Shown here piece after piece: positions 62,075-64,000 of a stretch of 64,000 bases of DNA (the first letter of the stretch is position 1; each line of letters starts with the position of its first letter). The stretch covers positions 1 through 64,000 of the forward strand of contig JBBPYC010000036.1 of assembly GCA_038200275.1 (NCBI GenBank). The letters are read 5' to 3'. Made by a program: the position numbers and the translations under genes. This DNA comes from JBBPYC01 sp038200275 (lineage in GTDB: Bacteria; Pseudomonadota; Gammaproteobacteria; Burkholderiales; Burkholderiaceae_C). Below the pieces are notes generated by a model. That model had not been told where the DNA came from, did not search any database, and saw only the letters and a list, made by a program, of their open reading frames with translations.

Positions 62075-63429
62075 GGCAGTCGCTGCAATTTCGGCTCTCG
62101 CTGTGGCTGTCGATCGTCATCGTGGGGGTGGCGCTCGCCGCCGCTGCGTTCTCGTTCTTCTCAGCCTTTGACGAGGCGATCGAGCTGCAGGACGACCAGT
62201 TGCGGCAGCTCGGCGCATTTATCAGCCACCAGCATCTGTCACCAATCGATGTGTCCAAGATCCCTGAAGGTGATCACGATGCGGAGCGTCGGGTCGTTGT
62301 GCAGCCGCTGCCACGTCTCGGCGCCGCGCAGGTCACCGGCAGCGCGGCAGCGACGCCACACGGCGATCTGGCCGGATTGCCGGCAACCATCGGCAATGGC
62401 CTGCAGACTGTGACTGCAGGCGGCCAGCCCTGGCGATTGCTGGTGGTCGACACCAATTCGGATGGTCGCTACGCGGTCGGCCAGCAAACCAGGGTGCGCG
62501 ATGAGATCGCGCGCGATAGCGCCTTGCGCACTGCACTGCCGCTGTTCCTGCTGGTTCCGATCTTGTTGCTGGTGATCGGGATCCTGGTCCGAAGAATCTT
62601 CAGACCGATCCGGTCGATGGCATCCGAACTGGATCGGCGCAGCGTCGAGGATTTGGGCGCCGTGGCCGAAGCCCCGATGCCGAGCGAAATCCGGCCGTTC
62701 GTCACGGCGATCAACCGCCTGCTGGCGCGCGTCGGGCAGTCGATGCAGGCGCAGCAGCGCTTCATCGCGGACGCGGCGCACGAGTTGCGCTCCCCTCTGA
62801 CAGCGCTGACGTTGCAAGTGGAACGCGCCGAAGCCGCTTCGACCCCGGCCGAAACCATCGAGCGGCTGGCCACGGTGCGCCAAGGCTTGCACCGCACCCG
62901 GCTGCTGCTCGATCAACTGCTGAGCCTGGCGCGCGCGCAGGCGCCGACGGGCGCCGCGGCCGAGCGCATATCGATTCAGCCGATCGTGCGCCAGGTGTTG
63001 GAAGAACTGATGCCGCTGGCCGATGCCAAGCGCATCGACCTTGGCGTGGTCGGCACGTCGGACGGGTGGATCGCCGCCAGCGAAGTGGATCTGAAGACGC
63101 TGATCAAAAACTTGCTGGAAAACGCGATCCGCTATTCGTCCGAAGGCGGCAAGGTCGATCTGGCGGTGCTGCAAGACGACGGCCGTGTGGTGCTGCTGAT
63201 CGAGGACACCGGGCCCGGCATCGCCGAAGCGGAGCGGGACCGGGTGTTCGATCCGTTCTATCGCGTGCTGGGCAGCGGCCAGCCGGGCTCTGGTCTGGGC
63301 TTGTCGATCGTGCAAGCGATCGCCGTGCGGATCGGCGCGCAGGTCAGTTTGTCGGGCTCACGCATCCCGGGCAGTGCAAGTGGCCTCGGCGTCACCGTGG
63401 TATTTCCGCCGAGTCAACAAGCGTTGTAG
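62071..63429 (+). CDS. Sensor histidine kinase (second pair)
   Basis: The product is 452 residues. Two membrane helices (about 8-30 and 155-175) surround a periplasmic domain of about 125 residues. The HAMP segment follows, then FIADAAHELRSPLTALTLQV with His237, NAIRYSSEGG, DTGPGIAEAERDRVFDPFYR and GSGLGLSIVQAI. The periplasmic part differs from the first kinase, so a different signal is likely. The start overlaps the response regulator stop as ATGA; an earlier ATG at 62050 is rejected for this reason. Confidence 0.94.
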   Translation: MRQSLQFRLSLWLSIVIVGVALAAAAFSFFSAFDEAIELQDDQLRQLGAFISHQHLSPIDVSKIPEGDHDAERRVVVQPLPRLGAAQVTGSAAATPHGDLAGLPATIGNGLQTVTAGGQPWRLLVVDTNSDGRYAVGQQTRVRDEIARDSALRTALPLFLLVPILLLVIGILVRRIFRPIRSMASELDRRSVEDLGAVAEAPMPSEIRPFVTAINRLLARVGQSMQAQQRFIADAAHELRSPLTALTLQVERAEAASTPAETIERLATVRQGLHRTRLLLDQLLSLARAQAPTGAAAERISIQPIVRQVLEELMPLADAKRIDLGVVGTSDGWIAASEVDLKTLIKNLLENAIRYSSEGGKVDLAVLQDDGRVVLLIEDTGPGIAEAERDRVFDPFYRVLGSGQPGSGLGLSIVQAIAVRIGAQVSLSGSRIPGSASGLGVTVVFPPSQQAL

Positions 63430-63511
63430 TCCCCGTGTTGCTGGCTTTTCTCCAAACACCCATCGGCAAGCTGCTCGGGCAGAGCGGCGTGACATCGCGG
63501 CGAAGGCATTG

Positions 63512-64000
63512 ATGCAATCTGTTATGCATGCGTTGACTACCCATTTTTCCTCGCATCCAGAGCAAGCCCTGGCGGCTGTGTTCGCCGCTTCGGTGCTGGA
63601 AGCATTTGTCGTCATCGGCACCTTCGTTCCCGGAAGCACGATCGTGTTCATCGCAGGCGCACTGATCGGTCTGGGCGCACTCGGTCTGTGGCCGACGCTT
63701 GCCATCGCCGTACTCGGTGCGATCCTGGGAGACGGCATCAGCTACTGGCTGGGACGGCATTACCACGACCGACTGCGATCGTTTTGGCCGCTCAGGCAGC
63801 ACCCGCAGTTGCTTGAGCGTGGCCAGGCCTATTTCGCAAAGCACGGCCGCACCAGTGTGTTTCTGGGCCGTTTTCTCAGCCCGACGCGCGCGATTGTCCC
63901 GGTGATCGCCGGCATGTCCAACATGCCGGCCGGGCCGTTCTATCTAATGAATGTGCTGTCGGCGCTCGGATGGGCCGCGTTGCATCTGCTGCCAGGCATG
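63512..64000 (+). CDS. DedA family protein (copy 2), cut by window edge
   Basis: The first 163 residues are in the window. The beginning (AVFAASVLEAFVVIGTFVPG) and VFLGRFLSPTRAIVPVIAGM (the GRxxxPxRxxxPxxAG motif) are typical of DedA proteins. The DGISYWLGRHYHDRLRSFWP segment gives the usual amphipathic loop. The C-terminus lies beyond 64000, and the family sometimes has a PAP2 domain fused after it. Start ATG 63512 or 63524. It may belong to the same transcript as the second two-component system, 82 bases upstream. Confidence 0.9.
   Translation, partial: MQSVMHALTTHFSSHPEQALAAVFAASVLEAFVVIGTFVPGSTIVFIAGALIGLGALGLWPTLAIAVLGAILGDGISYWLGRHYHDRLRSFWPLRQHPQLLERGQAYFAKHGRTSVFLGRFLSPTRAIVPVIAGMSNMPAGPFYLMNVLSALGWAALHLLPGM

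Overview
This window is GC-rich chromosomal or integrated-element DNA from a betaproteobacterium. Burkholderiales is the likeliest group, judged from gene families, codon bias towards G/C at third positions and strong AGGAG-type ribosome sites. It contains no ribosomal, tRNA or core housekeeping genes. Instead it is a dense accessory block of stress, metal, envelope and carbon-bypass genes with insertion-sequence remnants at 2-187, 25546-25689 and 47985-49096. It reads as a genomic island, or two adjoining ones.

Layout. 1-2744: transposase tail, a small unknown gene, a glucose-6-phosphate dehydrogenase gene (zwf) with an in-frame stop, and a universal stress protein. 3267-4836: two tandem CBS-CBS-BON proteins. 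5283-10818: hflK-hflC, an acetate kinase with an atypical N-terminus, and a lemA-TPM-TPM operon. 11128-16505 (minus strand): cyclopropane-fatty-acid synthase family protein, FAD reductase, YHS/DUF5676/DUF2933 small metal-associated proteins, a membrane methyltransferase, an HMA-like protein and an orphan Rieske protein. 17057-24072: glycoamylase-like protein, Cys-less HMA protein, a CPD-type P-type ATPase and two unknowns. 24129-31825: CBS protein, CopZ-like chaperone, DJ-1 family protein, DUF6629, two decayed genes, a VKOR/SPW membrane protein and an epimerase fused to a heavy-metal-binding domain. 32075-36335: two PRC-barrel proteins, PPK2 and a second YHS/DUF5676 pair. 36987-46914: a large GH94 protein divergent from a probable operon of phospholipase D-like protein, lycopene-cyclase-like protein, MFS transporter and phosphoketolase. 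47218-49096: a broken Crp/Fnr regulator and an IS1595-type element. 49258-64000: an envelope-modification block of three glycosyltransferases, two DedA proteins, a PAP2 phosphatase, an MFS transporter, a PepSY protein, two COG4705 membrane proteins and two QseBC/PmrAB-like two-component systems.

How it may work together (inference). zwf, phosphoketolase and acetate kinase form a bypass from glucose-6-phosphate through pentose phosphates to acetyl-phosphate and ATP. It would be useful when respiration is impaired, and PPK2 could add nucleotide phosphorylation from polyphosphate. USP, CBS, HflKC and LemA/TPM proteins, cyclopropanation and metal handling fit a survival role.

The two strongest regulatory signals appear new as seen here. 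First, a perfect or near-perfect 16-bp palindrome TGTGCG-N4-CGCACA recurs at eight intergenic places between 16.8 and 41.1 kb. It has the geometry of a Crp/Fnr-family operator, and the only Crp/Fnr gene in the window (47218-47917) is frameshifted twice. Second, PmrA-type direct repeats (YTTAAK-N5-YTTAAK-like) occur at 49192, 57118 and 59056, all in the envelope block that also encodes two matching two-component systems.

Several genes carry single lesions (zwf, 27669-28385, cytochrome c, Crp/Fnr, transposase). These may be real decay or sequence error; reads would decide.
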